A DNA stretch of 64,000 nucleotides, taken from the NCBI GenBank assembly GCA_023398575.1, contig JAEWSC010000095.1, forward strand, positions 76,829 to 140,828, written 5' to 3'. Shown here piece by piece: positions 8,390-16,561 of this stretch. This DNA is from Bacillota bacterium. Its GTDB lineage: Bacteria; Bacillota; Clostridia; Christensenellales; Aristaeellaceae. The notes beneath the pieces are model-generated. The model worked only from the letters and a program-made list of their open reading frames with translations. It did not search any database and had not been told where the DNA came from. A program made the translations under genes and the position numbers. The stretch's first letter is position 1; the number at the start of each line of letters is the position of its first letter.

Positions 8390-8746
8390 ATGAAAAGAGG
8401 GGAAATCTATCGGGCTGATTTGGACCCTGTTATAGGCTCAGAACAGGGTGGAATCCGGCCTGTTCTGATCATTCAAAACGATATAGGCAACCTGCATAGC
8501 CCTACGGTCATCGTTGCCGCTATCACCTCTCGGCTGAACAAACCCAAGCTGCCCACCCACGTGGCGATATCCAGCCGGCAGAGCGGTCTGAAAAAGGATT
8601 CGGTGATTCTGGCTGAGCAGGTACGCACATTGGAGAAAAAGCGTCTTATGGAAAAGCTGGGGCGTGTGGATGAGGAAGTCATGGCCAAGGTGGACCGGGC
8701 CCTGGCCATCTCTCTGGGCGCTTCCGACCGGCCACCAGCCAATTGA
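8390..8746 (+). CDS. mazF: MazF/EndoA-type mRNA interferase toxin
   Basis: 118 residues, strongly like Bacillus EndoA: KRGEIYRADLDPVIGSEQGG, RPVLIIQNDIGN and SPTVIVAAIT. The catalytic Arg23 and Thr46 of the PemK/MazF fold are present. The enzyme cuts single-stranded mRNA at short sites and is normally held by an antitoxin encoded just upstream. No antitoxin reading frame is visible here; the preceding 450 bases hold repeat copy A. The start at 8390 is chosen because GGAG lies 9 bases upstream; the in-frame ATG at 8375 has its G-rich tract too close. The chromosomal place (after acpS-nnr) is the conserved Firmicute one. Confidence 0.92.
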   Translation: MKRGEIYRADLDPVIGSEQGGIRPVLIIQNDIGNLHSPTVIVAAITSRLNKPKLPTHVAISSRQSGLKKDSVILAEQVRTLEKKRLMEKLGRVDEEVMAKVDRALAISLGASDRPPAN

Positions 8747-8829
8747 ATACCGGAAGCGCTGCTTTCTATGGAAAGCGGCGTTTTCCCTGTCACAAATGAC
8801 CAAGAGGGGGAATCAATCTGAAGCGTACA

Positions 8830-9696
8830 GTGGACAGATTGGGTAAGATGATCCGCCATGAGCAGCTGCGAAGCTACATACAGATTACGGTTGGCTGCGC
8901 GATAGGCGGCTTGGCCTATCCTCTTTTTTTAGTGCCCAATAGCATAGCACCGGGCGGCTTAACAGGCATCGCTACCATATTGAACCATTTGTTTCAAGTT
9001 CCGGTAGGCTTAACCAGCATGGTTTTGAACCTGCCGCTGTTTGTTATCGGCTTTCGTGCCATGGGCCGGGTGTTCGTATGGCGCTCGCTGGTGGCAACGG
9101 TGCTTTTTTCTGTGGCTATTGACCTATTAAAGGTCCCGCCCATGACGGACGATGTGCTGCTCGGCGCGGTCTATGGCGGGGGTTTGCTTGGCGTTGGTCT
9201 CGGCATCATTTTTCGCGGGGAAGCGACTACCGGCGGATCGGACATGATTGCCCGCATGGTGCACCGCAAATTTTCATTTATATCCGTCGGCGCATTTTTG
9301 TTCGCTATTGATTTCATGGTCATTGTGGCATCCGGCTTTGTAATGGGTGCGCAGCATGCCATGTACGCCTTGATATGCATTATTGTATCCGCAAAGATTG
9401 TAGACATGGTACTGGATGGTTTTAGTGTGCAAAAGGCATGTTTTGTCATATCGGATAAATCGGTGGCAGTGACCAATCGCATTATGGAAGAATTGAACCG
9501 CGGTGTAACACTTTTAACGGCTACCGGTGCATATTCCGGACGTGAAAAACCCGTTGTTTTGTGTGTGGCTGGTCGTCAGGAAGTTCCTAGAATCAAGGAA
9601 ATCGTCCGTCAGGAGGACGAGAAGGCATTCATGTTTATTACTGAAGCCCACGAAGCACTGGGCGAGGGGTTCTCAAAACTGATGGATGACAGCTGA
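8830..9696 (+). CDS. YitT family membrane protein (YitT + DUF2179)
   Basis: 288 residues from GTG 8830. About five to six membrane helices in the first ~190 residues contain the family motif APGGLTGIATIL and the FRGEATTGGSDM block. A soluble C-terminal DUF2179 domain (about 200-280, RGVTLLTATGAYSG) follows. The function of YitT proteins is not established; transport is suspected. The start is uncertain: the best ribosome site, GAGGGGG at 8804-8810, fits an in-frame CTG at 8818 better than GTG 8830, and ATG 8848 is a third option. Confidence 0.9.
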   Translation: MDRLGKMIRHEQLRSYIQITVGCAIGGLAYPLFLVPNSIAPGGLTGIATILNHLFQVPVGLTSMVLNLPLFVIGFRAMGRVFVWRSLVATVLFSVAIDLLKVPPMTDDVLLGAVYGGGLLGVGLGIIFRGEATTGGSDMIARMVHRKFSFISVGAFLFAIDFMVIVASGFVMGAQHAMYALICIIVSAKIVDMVLDGFSVQKACFVISDKSVAVTNRIMEELNRGVTLLTATGAYSGREKPVVLCVAGRQEVPRIKEIVRQEDEKAFMFITEAHEALGEGFSKLMDDS

Positions 9697-9742
9697 AATA
9701 TGCAGTATGCATGTAATGTATAACTTTTTTCTGGAAATCACC

Positions 9743-9771
9743 TTTTCTTGTATCTGTACATCTGTTATAAT
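9743..9771 (+). promoter_or_regulatory. Candidate promoter of the BMP-family transporter
   Basis: A perfect -10 TATAAT at 9766-9771 lies 58 bases before the binding-protein start. The -35 (TTTTCT at 9743-9748) is weak. The leader of roughly 50 bases is too short for a purine riboswitch and contains a small GCCCTT/AAGGGC hairpin. Confidence 0.45.
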
Positions 9772-9829
9772 ATACATGATAGCTGCCCTTATGAAGGGCG
9801 ACGGCAATCACATAAGGAGGAAATCATCC

Positions 9830-10897
9830 ATGAAAAAGGGACTCGCGCTTCTTTTGGCATTGGTTCTTTCTTTGGGCGCGGTTGTGACCGCACTGGCAGA
9901 AGGCACCTACGAAATCGCAATGGTTACTGACATCGGCACCATTGACGACAAATCCTTCAACCAAGGTACTTGGGAAGGCATCGTAGCTTATGGCGATGTC
10001 AATGGCAAGCCCTATATCTACTTTCAGCCCACCGAGCAATCTACCAATGCGTACCTGGATGAAATCGACAAGGCTGTGAAAGCCGGCGCCAAGGTTATTG
10101 TAACCCCCGGCTTCTTGTTTGAAGAGCCCATCTTCATCGCCCAGAGCAAGTACCCCGATGTGAGCTTTGTGCTCATCGACGGTGTGCCTCACGATGCGGC
10201 CTATGCTGAATTCCGCACCGACAAAAATACCGTTGGCATTCTCTTCGCCGAGGAGCAGGCGGGCTATCTGGCCGGCTACGCTGCGGTGAAGGACGGCTAC
10301 ACCAAGCTGGGCTTCATGGGCGGCATGGCGGTTCCTGCCGTGGTCCGTTTCGGTTACGGCTTTGTGCAGGGCGCGGAAGCTGCTGCTGTGGAACTGGGCA
10401 TCACCGGCCTGACCCTCAACTATCACTATACCGGCGACTTCAAGGCCACCCCCGAAGTGCAGACACTGGCCGCTTCCTGGTATAATGACGGCGCGGAAGT
10501 CATCTTCGCTTGCGGCGGTGCTGTTGGCAACTCTGTAATGGCCGCTGCTGAAGCGACCGAAAAGGGCAAGGTTATCGGCGTTGACGTAGATCAGAGCGCC
10601 GAATCCGAACGCGTACTCACCTCTGCTACCAAGGGCTTGGGCGCTGCTGTGCAGCAGGCGCTGGCTGCTTTCTATGCGAACGAATTCCCCGGCACACAGA
10701 CACTGGTTCTGGGCGCGGACAAGGACGGCGTGGGCCTGCCCATGGCCAATTCCAGGTTCGAAAAGTTCACCCAGGAAGAGTATGACGCTTTGTATGCCAA
10801 GCTGGCTGCCGGCGAAATCACCCTCAAGAAGGACACCGATGCCGCTACCGCTGCCGAACTGGGCACCACGGCCGTTACCGTTTCCATTATTGAATAA
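9830..10897 (+). CDS. BMP-family ABC transporter substrate-binding protein (nucleoside type)
   Basis: 355 residues. The start is ATG 9830, 12 bases after AAGGAGG. The longer frame from 9686 runs through the promoter and is not used. Residues 1-23 form a Sec signal peptide ending ALA/EG, with no Cys for lipidation. The mature protein has BMP/Med family blocks: MVTDIGTIDDKSFNQGTWEG, AGYLAGYAA and GGAVGNSVMAAA. It should bind a nucleoside or purine-like ligand outside the membrane and hand it to the permeases encoded downstream. A strong terminator separates it from the ATPase gene, probably keeping binding protein in excess. Confidence 0.92.
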   Translation: MKKGLALLLALVLSLGAVVTALAEGTYEIAMVTDIGTIDDKSFNQGTWEGIVAYGDVNGKPYIYFQPTEQSTNAYLDEIDKAVKAGAKVIVTPGFLFEEPIFIAQSKYPDVSFVLIDGVPHDAAYAEFRTDKNTVGILFAEEQAGYLAGYAAVKDGYTKLGFMGGMAVPAVVRFGYGFVQGAEAAAVELGITGLTLNYHYTGDFKATPEVQTLAASWYNDGAEVIFACGGAVGNSVMAAAEATEKGKVIGVDVDQSAESERVLTSATKGLGAAVQQALAAFYANEFPGTQTLVLGADKDGVGLPMANSRFEKFTQEEYDALYAKLAAGEITLKKDTDAATAAELGTTAVTVSIIE

Positions 10898-10923
10898 TCT
10901 CTAGCCACATCAGACCATCAGTG

Positions 10924-10949
10924 GGGCAGGCAGAAAAAACTGCCTGCCC
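10924..10949 (+). terminator. Intrinsic terminator after the BMP binding-protein gene
   Basis: A perfect 10-base stem GGGCAGGCAG / CTGCCTGCCC (10924-10933 with 10940-10949) with an AAAAAA loop is followed by TGTTTT. It lies inside the transporter operon, so partial readthrough would reduce ATPase/permease mRNA relative to the binding protein. Confidence 0.8.
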
Positions 10950-10987
10950 TGTTTTCACGAGTCTACACAGACCAAAGGAGTGGCGCA

Positions 10988-12514
10988 ATGAATTACGTCA
11001 TTGAGATGCTGCACATCACGAAGGAGTTTCCGGGTATCCGTGCCAACGATGATGTGAGCCTGCAGTTAGCCAAAGGAGAAATCCACGCGCTGTTGGGCGA
11101 AAACGGCGCGGGCAAGTCCACGCTGATGAGCGTGCTTTTTGGTCTGTATCAGCCCGAAAAAGGCACCATACTCAAAAATGGCAAGCAGGTGCATATCGAT
11201 AATCCCAATGATGCCAACGCCCTTGGCATCGGCATGGTGCATCAGCACTTTAAGCTGGTTCACAACTTTACGGTGCTGGAGAATATTGTCATGGGGGTAG
11301 AGACTACCCGCCATGGTGTTTTGCGCATGGAAGAAGCCAGGAAAAAGGTCATTGCCCTTTCCAAGCAATACGGCTTGATGGTAGACCCAGACGCAAAGAT
11401 TTCTGACATCACAGTTGGCATGCAGCAGCGGGTAGAGATACTAAAAATGCTCTATCGCGACAATGAAGTACTGATTTTTGACGAACCTACCGCCGTGCTC
11501 ACGCCTCAAGAAATTCATGAACTGATGAAGATCATGCGCGGGTTGAAGGAAGAGGGTAAATCCATCCTCTTTATTACCCATAAGCTCAATGAGATCATGG
11601 AGGCAGCAGACCGCTGCACGGTTTTGCGAAAAGGGCGGTATGTAGGTACTGTTGACGTTAAGGATGTAACCGCTGAGCAGTTGGCGGAAATGATGGTTGG
11701 CCGCAAGGTCAGCTTTGTGGTGGAGAAGCAACCGGCGAGGCCCACAGAGCCTGCCTTGACAGTACAAAATTTGACGGTGTTTGGTCACCAGCAGGGCAAA
11801 AGGTTGGTAAACAACGTTTCATTTACTGTACGCCGAGGTGAGATTGTTTGTGTAGCGGGTATCGACGGCAATGGACAGAGTGAACTGGTATACGCGCTTA
11901 CCGGCCTTATGCGCCCCGATGAGGGAAAGGTGTTTCTCAAGCAAAGGGACATCACTCACGACTCTATCCGCCTGCGCAACGACCTGGGGCTAAGCCACAT
12001 TCCTGAGGATAGGCATAAGCATGGGCTGGTGTTGGATTATTCGCTTGGGGAAAATCTGGTGCTTAAAAGCTATCACAAGCCCGCTTTCCAAAAGAGGGGA
12101 TTTTTGCGCTTTGGCGAAATCGACCGCCACGCTCGGGAACTGATTGAAAAATTTGACATCCGTTCGGGCCAGGGTGTGGTTACTACCGCCCGCAGCATGT
12201 CTGGCGGCAACCAGCAAAAGGCTATCGTCGCAAGGGAAATCAGTCTTTCTCCCGATCTGCTCATCGCGGTGCAGCCTACCAGAGGCTTGGATGTAGGCGC
12301 GATTGAATACATCCATCGCCAGCTCATTGAGCAGCGGGATGCAGGCCGTGCCGTTTTGATGGTGTCCCTGGAACTGGACGAGGTAATGAACGTCTCTGAC
12401 CGCATCTTGGTGATGTACGAAGGGGAGATTGTAGCTGATCTTTCCGCCCAGGATGTTACAGAGCAGGAGCTTGGGCTTTACATGGCTGGCTCCAGAAGGA
12501 GTGAAGTGGTATGA
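10988..12514 (+). CDS. ABC transporter ATPase with two nucleotide-binding domains (BMP-type importer)
   Basis: 508 residues, two tandem ABC domains as in sugar/nucleoside importers of the RbsA/YufO type. The first domain has Walker A GENGAGKST (about 37-45), signature-like VGMQQRVEILK and Walker B EVLIFDEPTAVLTP. The second has the usual degenerate Walker A GIDGNGQSE, signature MSGGNQQKAIVARE and a variant Walker B (LLIAVQPTRGLD). It powers uptake through the two permeases that follow. The stop overlaps the next gene's start by 4 bases (ATGA). Confidence 0.94.
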   Translation: MNYVIEMLHITKEFPGIRANDDVSLQLAKGEIHALLGENGAGKSTLMSVLFGLYQPEKGTILKNGKQVHIDNPNDANALGIGMVHQHFKLVHNFTVLENIVMGVETTRHGVLRMEEARKKVIALSKQYGLMVDPDAKISDITVGMQQRVEILKMLYRDNEVLIFDEPTAVLTPQEIHELMKIMRGLKEEGKSILFITHKLNEIMEAADRCTVLRKGRYVGTVDVKDVTAEQLAEMMVGRKVSFVVEKQPARPTEPALTVQNLTVFGHQQGKRLVNNVSFTVRRGEIVCVAGIDGNGQSELVYALTGLMRPDEGKVFLKQRDITHDSIRLRNDLGLSHIPEDRHKHGLVLDYSLGENLVLKSYHKPAFQKRGFLRFGEIDRHARELIEKFDIRSGQGVVTTARSMSGGNQQKAIVAREISLSPDLLIAVQPTRGLDVGAIEYIHRQLIEQRDAGRAVLMVSLELDEVMNVSDRILVMYEGEIVADLSAQDVTEQELGLYMAGSRRSEVV

Positions 12515-13707
12515 AACAGACCGGTTTTCGGCTGAAGGGGTCCTTAAGCTTCGCTTCTTCCCTGATTGCCATTCTGGTAGGCCTGGCAGCGGGACTTGTG
12601 ATTCTTTTTATCAGCAATCCCCAAAATGCGGTGCAGGGTCTGGGTGTCATCTTAGCCGGGGGATTCAATAACGGCATGAAGGGCATTGGCGAGGTGCTCT
12701 ATTACGCCACACCCATTATCGTCACTGGGCTTTCCGTAGGCTTTGCCTTCAAGACAGGCCTTTTCAACATCGGCGTTGTGGGGCAATTGATGGTAGGCGG
12801 CTTTGTGGCGGTGGTCGTAGGCGTTGCTGGCGATTTCTTTGGCCCCGCGCAATGGTTGGTGGCCCTGGTCATGGGTATGCTGGCCGGTGCCGTATGGGGT
12901 ATGATACCTGGATTATTCAAGGCTCTGCTGAACGTAAACGAAGTCATTTCTTCCATAATGATGAACTATATAGGCATGTATGGTATCAACTATCTGATTA
13001 AGAACTTGATGTATCAAGACGCGGCCAGCGGCAGGAATGTGCTGTTGGTCTATGACAAAATGAGAAACCTCACAGTCAACGTAGATCCATCTGCGGTGAT
13101 TCCCACTTGGGGGCTGACAGACATCTTCTACACCATGGTTGGCAATTACAAGGATAATTCCAGCATTAACGGAGGTATTCTGATTGCAATTTTCCTGGCC
13201 ATTGTGATGTATGTGGTGCTGAACCGCACCACCTTTGGTTATGAACTGAAAGCCTGTGGTCATAACCGCAATGCCAGCCGTTATGCCGGCATCAATGAAA
13301 AGCGTTCCATCGTGCTTTCTATGGTGATTGCTGGGGCTTTGGCCGGGGCTGCAGGTGGACTGATGTACCTGGCTCCACCTCAAGGGCTACATATGCGTGT
13401 GGAGGAGATATTGGCTGTCCAGGGCTTCAACGGCATTCCGGTGGCGCTTTTGGGTCTTTCTAATCCTATCGGCATTGTTTTTTCCGGCTTATTTGTAGCT
13501 TATATCACCGTCGGCGGCTCCTTCCTGCAAAGCTTGAAATATATGAAGGAGATAATTGACATTATTATTGGCACCATTATTTACTTCAGTGCGTTTTCGC
13601 TGTTTGTCAAAGATATGCTGGGCCGCCTGTCCGGGCGGCATAAACGCCGGGAAAGTGCCAAGGCTGCCGGAGAAAACGGCAACCTGAATGAAGGGGGGCA
13701 GGCGTAA
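12511..13707 (+). CDS. ABC transporter permease, BMP/nucleoside importer subunit 1
   Basis: 398 residues, about ten hydrophobic helices, branched-chain amino acid/ribose permease fold (BPD_transp_2). Family blocks seen are FKTGLFNIGVVGQLMVGG, NEVISSIMMNYIG and AGALAGAAGGLMYL. It forms half of the transmembrane channel. It overlaps the ATPase gene by 4 bases and is followed 1 base later by the second permease, a tight operon. The C-terminal tail is charged and cytoplasmic. Confidence 0.93.
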   Translation: MKQTGFRLKGSLSFASSLIAILVGLAAGLVILFISNPQNAVQGLGVILAGGFNNGMKGIGEVLYYATPIIVTGLSVGFAFKTGLFNIGVVGQLMVGGFVAVVVGVAGDFFGPAQWLVALVMGMLAGAVWGMIPGLFKALLNVNEVISSIMMNYIGMYGINYLIKNLMYQDAASGRNVLLVYDKMRNLTVNVDPSAVIPTWGLTDIFYTMVGNYKDNSSINGGILIAIFLAIVMYVVLNRTTFGYELKACGHNRNASRYAGINEKRSIVLSMVIAGALAGAAGGLMYLAPPQGLHMRVEEILAVQGFNGIPVALLGLSNPIGIVFSGLFVAYITVGGSFLQSLKYMKEIIDIIIGTIIYFSAFSLFVKDMLGRLSGRHKRRESAKAAGENGNLNEGGQA

Positions 13708-13708
13708 C

Positions 13709-14668
13709 ATGGAGCCTATCTTTTTCCTGGTGCAGCAGATGATGTTCTTTTCTATTCCTCTTCTGGTGGTGGCATTGGGTGGTATGTTTTCTGAGCGCAG
13801 CGGTGTCGTAAATATCGCCCTGGAGGGCATCATGGTAATGGGGGCATTCACCAGTATCTTTTTTATGAACAAGATGCAGGCGATGATGAGTGGACAAGGC
13901 CTTTTGCTGTTGGCTATCGTGGTTGCGGCTGGGTCCGGGCTTGTGTTTTCCCTGCTCCATGCCTATGCGGCGGTAAACCTCAAAGCGGATCAGACCATCA
14001 GTGGCACGGCGCTTAACATGTTTGCACCTGCCATTGCTATCTATGCCGCCCGGATGCTACAGGACAATGGTGTGCAACAGGTGCAGTTTACAAACACCTT
14101 CCGCATTCAAAAGGTGCCATTTTTGGGTGATATCCCGGTGCTTGGGCCGCTTTTGTTTCAGAATACGTACATTACCACCTATCTTGGGCTTGCGATACTC
14201 ATAGCGGCTGCATTTGCACTTTACAAGACGAAGTTTGGTTTGCGGCTTAGGGCTTGTGGTGAGCATCCCCAGGCGGCGGACAGTGTAGGTGTGAATGTTT
14301 ACCGCATCCGCTATGCCGGTGTCATGATTTCAGGTGCGCTGGCTGGCTTGGGCGGGCTGATTTTTGTGGTGCCTACCTCCACCAATTTTAATGCAACAGT
14401 GTCCGGCTATGGCTTCCTGGCGTTGGCGGTGTTGATCTTCGGACAATGGAAGCCCATGCGCATCTTTATGGCGGCGTTGTTTTTCGGATTGATGAAGACC
14501 ATTGCCTCGGCCTATTCAGGAATTCCTTTCCTCAAGGATTTGCGCATTCCCAGCGACATCTATAAAATGATCCCCTTTATCGCAACGCTCATCGTGCTTG
14601 CCTTCAGCAGCAGAAATTCTCAAGCGCCAAGGGCGGCGGGTGTGCCCTATGATAAGGGCGGAAGATAA
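13709..14668 (+). CDS. ABC transporter permease, BMP/nucleoside importer subunit 2
   Basis: 319 residues, about nine hydrophobic helices; it pairs with the preceding permease. Family features are GMFSERSGVVNIALEGIM, SGTALNMFAPAIAI and GEHPQAADSVGVNV. The start at 13709 is supported by AAGGGGGG 10 bases upstream; the in-frame ATG at 13688 lacks a site. It is the last gene of the transporter operon; a long inverted repeat follows 10 bases after the stop. Confidence 0.93.
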   Translation: MEPIFFLVQQMMFFSIPLLVVALGGMFSERSGVVNIALEGIMVMGAFTSIFFMNKMQAMMSGQGLLLLAIVVAAGSGLVFSLLHAYAAVNLKADQTISGTALNMFAPAIAIYAARMLQDNGVQQVQFTNTFRIQKVPFLGDIPVLGPLLFQNTYITTYLGLAILIAAAFALYKTKFGLRLRACGEHPQAADSVGVNVYRIRYAGVMISGALAGLGGLIFVVPTSTNFNATVSGYGFLALAVLIFGQWKPMRIFMAALFFGLMKTIASAYSGIPFLKDLRIPSDIYKMIPFIATLIVLAFSSRNSQAPRAAGVPYDKGGR

Positions 14669-14677
14669 TTTCATTCG

Positions 14678-14716
14678 TTGAAACTAGCCAGACGCTTAGT
14701 GTCTGGCTAGTTTCAA
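14678..14716 (+). terminator. Long perfect hairpin after the BMP transporter operon
   Basis: TTGAAACTAGCCAGAC (14678-14693) pairs perfectly over 16 bases with 14701-14716 around a 7-base loop. No T-tract follows, so it may act as an mRNA-stabilising end or a weak terminator rather than a classical one. Confidence 0.6.
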
Positions 14717-14826
14717 GTGAGGGGCATTGCTCTGTGATTGCTCCTTATGATATGCAGGAGTTGAGGTGCAGGAATCGGGTTCCTCAATATCTTGTGTTTT
14801 TTTTTGCATTTCCAGCAGATTTGCCA

Positions 14827-14855
14827 TTGACGTAAGGCCGCTGGGCTTGTACAAT
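14827..14855 (+). promoter_or_regulatory. Promoter of pyrG
   Basis: -35 TTGACG (14827-14832) and -10 TACAAT (14850-14855) with a 17-base spacer. Transcription should begin near 14862, in a run read as GG followed by seven T. The promoter overlaps the first in-frame ATG (14854), which therefore cannot be the translation start. Confidence 0.75.
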
Positions 14856-14898
14856 GGAGCATGGTTTTTTTCGGGAACAGCGGAAGGGAGGATGCGGT

Positions 14899-16512
14899 TT
14901 GAACACGAAATTTATCTTCGTAACCGGCGGAGTGGTCTCTTCCCTGGGGAAGGGGATCACCGCGGCATCCCTGGGGCGGCTCCTCAAATGCCGGGGCCTG
15001 AAGGTATCAATTCAGAAATTTGATCCCTACATCAATGTGGATCCTGGCACGATGAACCCTTACCAGCATGGTGAGGTGTTCGTAACTGACGACGGCGCAG
15101 AAACCGACCTGGACTTGGGCCACTACGAGCGCTTTATTGACGAAAGCCTCACCCAGGCTGCAAATGTCACCTCCGGCCGCGTATACAAGACGGTTATCGA
15201 CCGGGAGCGCCGCGGCGAGTACCTGGGCGCGACCATTCAAGTAATTCCCCACATTACCAATGAAATCAAGAAGAATATTCTTGCCATCTCCCGCACGCAG
15301 AACCCGCCGGATGTAGTGATCACCGAAGTCGGCGGCACGGTGGGTGATATTGAGAGCCAGCCCTTTTTGGAGGCCATCCGCCAGATGCGCGCCGAGGTGG
15401 GCCGGGAGAATTGCTTGTACATTCATGTAACGTTGGTACCGTTTTTGAGTGCAGCAGGCGAACTAAAAACGAAGCCTACCCAGCACAGTGTCAAGGAGCT
15501 TGGTGCCATTGGTATCTCGCCGGATGTGCTGGTCTGCCGCAGTGAGCATCCCATCCCCCATGACCTGCGGGTAAAGCTCAGTCTGTTCTGCAACCTGCCG
15601 GTAGACAGGGTGTTCCAAAACCTGAACGCACGCACGATTTATGAAGTGCCGCTGATGCTGCACGCCGAAGGCATGGACCAAAAGGTGTGCCAGATTCTTG
15701 GTATTCCCGAAGGCGAATGCGACTTGACGGAATGGCGTGCCATGGTGGAGCGCCAATTGTCCAGCCAAAAAACCACGACCATTGCTTTGGTGGGCAAGTA
15801 TGTAGAGCTGCCGGACGCCTATTTAAGCGTGGTGGAAGCCTTGACCCACGGCGGTATACATCATCATGCCAAGGTAAAGATTGACTGGATCCCTGCGGAA
15901 GAGGTAACCCAGGAGAATGTTGCTGACCGGTTAAGCAAGGCCGATGGCATTCTGGTGCCCGGCGGCTTCGGTTCCCGCGGGTTGGAAGGCAAAATGGTGG
16001 CAGTCCGCTATGCCCGGGAAAAGAAGATACCCTTCTTTGGCCTGTGCCTTGGCTTGCAAATGGCGGTGATTGAATTTGCGCGCAATGTGCTGGAAATGCG
16101 GGGGGCAAATACAACAGAAACAGACCCGCATACCACTTATCCTGTCATTGACCTGATGCCCGATCAAAATCTGCAGGATTTGGGTGGAACCATGCGCTTG
16201 GGCAAATACCGCTGCGAGCTGGCCCAGGGCTCTTTCAGCCGCGCGGCCTATGATACCCAGGAAATTTGGGAACGTCACCGCCACCGCTACGAATTCAACA
16301 ATGATTATCTGGAGCGGTTTGAAGCGGCCGGTATGCGCGCAGCAGGCCGCAACCCGGAGCGGAATTTGGTGGAGATCGTAGAGCTTGCGGATCATCCCTG
16401 GTTTGTGGGCGTGCAATTCCATCCGGAATTGAAGAGCCGGCCCAATCGGCCCCATCCTCTATTCCGCGATTTTGTAGGTGCGGCGTTGAAAGTAGCAGAA
16501 GCGAAGAAGTAA
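14899..16512 (+). CDS. pyrG: CTP synthase (glutamine-hydrolysing)
   Basis: 537 residues, the standard size. The TTG start at 14899 is chosen because GAAGGGAGGA lies 7 bases upstream, the protein then begins in register with other PyrG proteins (NTKFIFVTGGVVSSLGKG), and the upstream ATG falls in the promoter. The N-terminal amidoligase domain (1 to about 270) converts UTP to CTP with ATP. The C-terminal class I amidotransferase domain supplies ammonia through its Cys in PFFGLCLGLQMAV and a His-Glu pair in QFHPELKSRP. The gene is monocistronic, ending at a bidirectional terminator. Confidence 0.97.
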   Translation: MNTKFIFVTGGVVSSLGKGITAASLGRLLKCRGLKVSIQKFDPYINVDPGTMNPYQHGEVFVTDDGAETDLDLGHYERFIDESLTQAANVTSGRVYKTVIDRERRGEYLGATIQVIPHITNEIKKNILAISRTQNPPDVVITEVGGTVGDIESQPFLEAIRQMRAEVGRENCLYIHVTLVPFLSAAGELKTKPTQHSVKELGAIGISPDVLVCRSEHPIPHDLRVKLSLFCNLPVDRVFQNLNARTIYEVPLMLHAEGMDQKVCQILGIPEGECDLTEWRAMVERQLSSQKTTTIALVGKYVELPDAYLSVVEALTHGGIHHHAKVKIDWIPAEEVTQENVADRLSKADGILVPGGFGSRGLEGKMVAVRYAREKKIPFFGLCLGLQMAVIEFARNVLEMRGANTTETDPHTTYPVIDLMPDQNLQDLGGTMRLGKYRCELAQGSFSRAAYDTQEIWERHRHRYEFNNDYLERFEAAGMRAAGRNPERNLVEIVELADHPWFVGVQFHPELKSRPNRPHPLFRDFVGAALKVAEAKK

Positions 16513-16520
16513 ATATAGCA

Positions 16521-16550
16521 AAAAGCGGCGGGAAGATTCCTGCCGCTTTT
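16521..16550. terminator. Bidirectional terminator between pyrG and the GH13 gene
   Basis: AAAAGCGGC (16521-16529) pairs with GCCGCTTTT (16542-16550). A- and T-runs on both sides make it work in either direction for two converging genes. Confidence 0.8.
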
Positions 16551-16561
16551 ATCATGCGCCC

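Noticed and set aside
8363..8391. TTGACA with CAATAT as a mazF promoter
   Set aside because: The -10 matches poorly and transcription would start inside the coding region.
9772..9829. Purine riboswitch upstream of the BMP transporter
   Set aside because: The leader after the TATAAT box is only about 50 bases and lacks the three-way junction consensus.
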